Shown in pieces: positions 60,600 to 64,000 of a DNA stretch of 64,000 bases. The stretch is from Marinospirillum sp031581385 (GTDB lineage: Bacteria; Pseudomonadota; Gammaproteobacteria; Pseudomonadales; Halomonadaceae). Under the pieces are notes generated by a model, which was not told the DNA's origin, searched no databases, and saw only the letters and a program-made list of their open reading frames with translations. Every line of letters starts with the position of its first letter. Within the stretch, counting starts at the first letter, position 1. The position numbers were made by a program, and so were the translations under genes. The DNA lies in assembly GCF_044810985.1 (NCBI RefSeq), contig NZ_CP085242.1, forward strand, positions 558,001 through 622,000, in the 5' to 3' direction.

Positions 60600-60947
60600 C
60601 TAGATGATTTCCAATACCTGCTCGGGAGGACGGCCAATGACAGCCTTGTCGCCCTTGATGAAAACAGGCCGCTCCATCAGCTTGGGATGGGCCACCATGG
60701 CGGCAATCAGCTGCTCTTCAGACAGGCTTTTGTCCTGCAAATTCAGTTCTTTATAGATACTTTCTCCGGAGCGCAACAGTTGCCGGGCAGTGAGTTGAAG
60801 CTTGTCCAGAAGCTGAACCAGCTCAGCCTGATTGAGGGGCTCCTCCAGGTATTTGCGTTGCTCGAAGTCCACCTGCTTCTCTTCCAGAAGTTGTAGAGCC
60901 TGACGGGATTTGGAGCAGCGAGGGTTATGCAGAAGGGTGGGGGCCAT
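60600..60947 (-). CDS. arsC: ArsC family arsenate reductase-like protein
   Basis: 115 residues: TLLHNPRCSKSRQALQLLEE has the catalytic Cys (about 11) of glutaredoxin-linked ArsC, and the RPVFIKGDKAVIGRPPEQVLEII end has the conserved Arg residues. No other ars genes are near, so a general thiol role is possible. First gene of its operon, divergent from yihY. Confidence 0.93.
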   Translation of the reverse strand: MAPTLLHNPRCSKSRQALQLLEEKQVDFEQRKYLEEPLNQAELVQLLDKLQLTARQLLRSGESIYKELNLQDKSLSEEQLIAAMVAHPKLMERPVFIKGDKAVIGRPPEQVLEII

Positions 60948-61024
60948 TAAATTGTTGCCTTTCTCGGGTCAGTGATAAACTGCAACCATTCTAACTGCCT
61001 GCTTGACCTGAAGGAACCTTGCTC

Positions 61025-62290
61025 ATGCAAAGAATTGCCCAGCTGCTTGCCAAACTGCAAAACCTGGCGTCTTTTAAAATGCTGTTGTCTGTTTTTCAGC
61101 GCTTTATCAATGATGACTGCCCCAGAAATGCTGCAGCCCTGACCTATACCTCCCTGTTTGCCGTTGTACCTTTGCTGACAGTGACCTACTCCATGCTCGC
61201 TGCTTTACCGGTTTTCCGCGGCCTGGAGGATGATTTGCAAAGCATGCTGTTTGATCATTTTGTACCTGCAACGGGGCAGGTGGTGCAGGACTATATGGGT
61301 GATTTTGCTCAGCAGGCCCGGCAGCTGACTCTGGTGGGTGTTGTCTTTCTGATTATCACCGCCGGTCTGATGATTTTTAATATCGAAAAGGCTTTTAATG
61401 CCATCTGGCGAGTGGAAAAGCCCAGGCGGGGTTTGCAGGCTTTTCTGATTTACTGGACGGTGCTGACCCTGGGCCCCTTGCTGCTGGGGGCCGGTCTGGT
61501 TTTAAGCTCTTACCTGACCACCCTGCCACTTTTGGAAATGGTTACGGAGCCGGGTGGTGCGGCCATCCTCTGGAATTACGTGCCTTTTATTTTCAGTGCT
61601 CTGGCGTTCACTTTACTCTACTGGGCTGTGCCGCATTGCAGTGTGCGCTTTAAACATGCTGCCATGGGAGGGATGGTTATGGCCTTGATGTTTGAAACGG
61701 CCAAGGCCGGCTTTACCTGGTTTGTAGCCAGCTTCCCCAGTTATGAGCTGGTTTACGGGGCTTTTGCTGCCTTTCCTCTGTTTCTCTTGTGGATGTATGT
61801 TTCCTGGCTGTTGATTTTGCTGGCTGCAGAGTGGGTGGCTTTGCTGAGCCTGCCGGGAAAAGAAGTGACGGTTGAAAAGCTGGAGCCGGGCCTGCAATTA
61901 CTGGTGGTGCTCAGAGTTCTCTGGGAGGCTTTTGGCAAAGGGGAGGGCATTGACGAGAACCAGCTGCGCAGCCTTGCGGGCAGCCAGAATCCTGAACTCT
62001 GGCAGGACAGATTAAAATGGTTACAGGATCAGCACTGGATCGTTTTTGATGCCGAACGTGAGGTCTGGCTTCCCGGTCGGGATTTTTCCAGGATCAGCTT
62101 TGCCAACTGGCTGGAACAACTGCCCTGGCGTATGCCTCCGGCCAGCTCCTGGCCGGACAGCCTTCTGGATTTACCGGCTTTGAAAGCGGCCCATGCAAGG
62201 CTGGAAAAGCATGAGCAAGAACTTTTTTCCCAGCCAGTCAGTTATTTTTTCGATAAAAACCAAGAGGTTCCCAATGAGAAGAGCAATTAG
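61025..62290 (+). CDS. YihY family inner membrane protein
   Basis: 421 residues from the ATG at 61025 (AAGGA 9 nt upstream). DCPRNAAALTYTSLFAVVPLLTV is the family signature, with six membrane helices to about 250 and a C-terminal soluble extension (winged-helix-like). Long mis-annotated as RNase BN; its role is not known. The end overlaps the DUF3185 gene by 17 bp. Confidence 0.93.
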   Translation: MQRIAQLLAKLQNLASFKMLLSVFQRFINDDCPRNAAALTYTSLFAVVPLLTVTYSMLAALPVFRGLEDDLQSMLFDHFVPATGQVVQDYMGDFAQQARQLTLVGVVFLIITAGLMIFNIEKAFNAIWRVEKPRRGLQAFLIYWTVLTLGPLLLGAGLVLSSYLTTLPLLEMVTEPGGAAILWNYVPFIFSALAFTLLYWAVPHCSVRFKHAAMGGMVMALMFETAKAGFTWFVASFPSYELVYGAFAAFPLFLLWMYVSWLLILLAAEWVALLSLPGKEVTVEKLEPGLQLLVVLRVLWEAFGKGEGIDENQLRSLAGSQNPELWQDRLKWLQDQHWIVFDAEREVWLPGRDFSRISFANWLEQLPWRMPPASSWPDSLLDLPALKAAHARLEKHEQELFSQPVSYFFDKNQEVPNEKSN

Positions 62291-62474
62291 TGTTGTCTTG
62301 ATTTTGATGGGTATCATCCTGCTCTACTGGGGCTATGATCTTCAACAGCGGTTGGATATGCACCTTATACGTGAAGTCACCGGCGAACCACCGGAAGCGG
62401 TCTGGCAATACTATGTCACTGGCACCCTGTCACTGCTGTTGGGTGGCTACGGTCTTTGGAAATTTCGCGGTTAA
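62274..62474 (+). CDS. DUF3185 small membrane protein
   Basis: 66 residues: helix VVLILMGIILLYWGYDLQQRL, a periplasmic loop, and a second helix YYVTGTLSLLLGGYGLWKF. Matches DUF3185. ATG at 62274, AGAGG upstream, coupled to yihY by overlap. Function is unknown. Confidence 0.85.
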   Translation: MRRAISVVLILMGIILLYWGYDLQQRLDMHLIREVTGEPPEAVWQYYVTGTLSLLLGGYGLWKFRG

Positions 62475-62477
62475 GGC

Positions 62478-62505
62478 TTGACACCGGGCAAAGAGGCTAT
62501 ATAAT
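62478..62505 (+). promoter_or_regulatory. Promoter of tRNA-Ala(GGC)
   Basis: Consensus TTGACA, 16-bp spacer, TATAAT, about 20 bp before the mature tRNA 5' end. Both hexamers are perfect. Confidence 0.93.
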
Positions 62506-62524
62506 TCAAGCCTCTTCAGCTCGT

Positions 62525-62600
<76 letters not shown>

Positions 62601-62679
62601 ATTTATTCCTGGAATTACCCTTTCCTTTACTCGTATCCAAAAGAAACTTTAAGCACTTCCCTGTGCTTTGATCATGCTG

Positions 62680-63486
62680 TTATTCGCTAAAGGAAATTTC
62701 CGGGCCTGACCCGCTGTCCTGGTTTTCCATGTTCTCACGAATATTGGCGGCAATCTTTTTAAAGACTTCTGCAACCTTGCCTTCAGGCTCAGCTTCAACG
62801 CTGGGATGCCCCTGATCCACCTGTTCACGAATGGACAGGGCCAAAGGCAGTTGCCCCAGCAGTTCGGTCTGATATTCCTGAGCAATACGCTCACCGCCAC
62901 CTTCCCCGAAAATCGGTTCACTGTGACCGCATTGTGAGCAGGTATGCAGGCTCATATTCTCCACCACACCCAGCACTGGCACCTTGACCTGACGGAACAT
63001 CTCTATGCCCCTTTTGGCATCCAGAAGAGCAATATCCTGAGGTGTGGTCACTATGACAGCGCCACTGACTTCCACTTTCTGTGCCATGGTCAGCTGAATG
63101 TCACCGGTACCGGGAGGCATGTCGATAAACAGATAATCCAGGTCATCCCAGCGGGTCTGGTTGAGCAGCTGCTGAAAAGCTCCTGAAGCCATGGGTCCAC
63201 GCCAGATCATCGGGGTTTTCTGATCCACCAGAAAAGCCATGGACATCAACTGGATGCCCTTGGCATAGATGGGATCAAAGGTTTTACCATCGTCCGACTT
63301 GGGTTTTTGATCGGCGGGAACAGCAAACATCTGCGCCTGGCTGGGGCCATAAATATCAGCATCCAGTACGCCAACCCGCTTGCCCTGAGCCGACATGGCC
63401 AAAGCCAGATTGGCGGTTACGGTGCTTTTGCCGACGCCACCTTTACCTGAGGCTACTGCGATAATATGCTTAACGCCGTCAGTCAC
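62680..63486 (-). CDS. Mrp/ApbC family iron-sulfur carrier ATPase
   Basis: 268 residues from GTG at 63486 with AGGAG 7 nt upstream. Deviant Walker A ASGKGGVGKSTVTANLALA, LDADIYGPSQ, IDMPPGTGD, and the Fe-S ligands CSQC near residue 195. It should carry 4Fe-4S clusters to target apoproteins. The N-terminal DUF59 domain of many Mrp proteins is absent. Confidence 0.93.
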   Translation of the reverse strand: MTDGVKHIIAVASGKGGVGKSTVTANLALAMSAQGKRVGVLDADIYGPSQAQMFAVPADQKPKSDDGKTFDPIYAKGIQLMSMAFLVDQKTPMIWRGPMASGAFQQLLNQTRWDDLDYLFIDMPPGTGDIQLTMAQKVEVSGAVIVTTPQDIALLDAKRGIEMFRQVKVPVLGVVENMSLHTCSQCGHSEPIFGEGGGERIAQEYQTELLGQLPLALSIREQVDQGHPSVEAEPEGKVAEVFKKIAANIRENMENQDSGSGPEISFSE

Positions 63487-63594
63487 TTGGATTCTCCTGA
63501 TTAATATTGAACATCCAACCATCTTAGCCCTGATTACTGCATCTGGCAAAGCAGATCCATTGAATAATAACCCTTGAAAACAAGGAGTTTTTGC

Positions 63595-64000
63595 ATGCTG
63601 GTCGAGAAAAAAACATTCACCATCGAGGGTTTCAAAACCTTCAATGGCAGCTTTTTGCCACAGGTACAAATCGGCTGGGAGTCCTGGGGCCAACTGAATA
63701 CCAGGAAAGATAATGCAATTCTGGTGACCCATTATTTTTCCGGCTCCAGCCATGCTGCAGGGCGCTACCAGGAAACAGACCCACTGCCAGGTTATTGGGA
63801 TTCACTGATCGGCCCCGGCAAGCCTCTGGATACTGACCATTACTTTATTTTCAGCTGCGACACCCTGGTCAACCAGGAGCCTTTCAATCCTTATGTCGTC
63901 ACCACAGGGCCAGCTTCCATCAACCCGGAAACCGACAAGCCTTGGGGCCTGGACTTTCCAGTGGTCACCATTGCGGATTTTGTAAACACCCAAAAAGCGC
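63595..64000 (+). CDS. Homoserine O-acetyltransferase-like alpha/beta hydrolase, 3' end outside window
   Basis: The first 135 codons are visible; AAGGAG precedes the ATG. FNGSFLPQVQIGWESWGQLNTRKDNAILVTHYFSGSSHAAG and WDSLIGPGKPLDTDHYFIFSCDTLV are typical of the MetX-like family, but the nucleophile region lies beyond the window. SGSSHAAG differs from the usual metX HALTGDSH, so this may be a family relative and not true MetX. Confidence 0.85.
   Translation, partial: MLVEKKTFTIEGFKTFNGSFLPQVQIGWESWGQLNTRKDNAILVTHYFSGSSHAAGRYQETDPLPGYWDSLIGPGKPLDTDHYFIFSCDTLVNQEPFNPYVVTTGPASINPETDKPWGLDFPVVTIADFVNTQKA

Noticed and set aside
62680..63753. 357-aa version of the Mrp protein
   Set aside because: The first 89 residues are not Mrp-like and run over the promoter region of the divergent gene; GTG at 63486 has a strong AGGAG site.

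Overview
The window is gammaproteobacterial chromosome carrying two accessory stretches. The order tRNA-Pro(GGG)-ihfA-pheT-pheS-rplT-rpmI-infC-thrS, the block purN-purM / DUF2066-hda, and the cluster DUF2069-wrbA-arsC-yihY all match the Pseudomonadales/Oceanospirillales line. The genus cannot be fixed from the sequence alone; an Oceanospirillales-like marine bacterium is my inference.

Region 1 (1-1.6 kb) is AT-rich and accessory: the 3' part of a retron-type reverse transcriptase and a HicA/HicB toxin-antitoxin pair. Region 2 (1.7-14.2 kb) is core-like: divergent ppsR/ppsA, rraA, a lipoprotein gamma-glutamyltransferase, a Maf pyrophosphatase, an FMN-dependent L-lactate dehydrogenase-type enzyme, a small tautomerase, a YigZ protein, a PhnD-GGDEF-EAL signalling protein, a DUF3095 protein and YdcH. 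A palindromic intergenic repeat follows ppsA.

Region 3 (about 14.3-45.8 kb) is a 31.5 kb genomic island inserted at the 3' end of tRNA-Pro(GGG). A 119-bp direct repeat (14242-14360 and 45734-45852), covering the tRNA 3' part and its terminator, marks its ends, and a tyrosine integrase lies just inside the left end. Its cargo has five parts. (a) TelA and XpaC, a divergent WYL regulator and a dispersed family of tiny zinc-ribbon proteins. (b) A tightly packed operon of a TerB-like protein, a glycine-rich membrane protein, a 568-aa protein with an HNH-like signature and a YkgJ-type cysteine-cluster protein; this is the best candidate for an undescribed system. (c) A DUF726 hydrolase. (d) A type I restriction-modification locus with an Abi gene between hsdM and hsdS. 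(e) An Asn-rich micro-protein with an HTH protein, a likely structured RNA and a GIY-YIG/DUF4357 nuclease. The island is decaying. hsdS is split by an IS3-family element that is itself tandemly duplicated, one IS21 element sits inside another, one zinc-ribbon gene has an amber stop, and a YgjP-type peptidase gene is cut off by the attachment repeat.

Region 4 (45.8-64 kb) is core: translation genes (ihfA, pheST, rplT, rpmI, infC, thrS), purine synthesis (purM, purN), replication control (hda), a degenerate GGDEF protein, a YbdK ligase, WrbA, ArsC, YihY, DUF3185, tRNA-Ala(GGC), an Mrp/ApbC ATPase and the start of a homoserine acetyltransferase-like gene. Two translational control signals stand out. 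Two hairpins upstream of thrS copy a tRNA-Thr anticodon arm, and infC appears to start at AUC.
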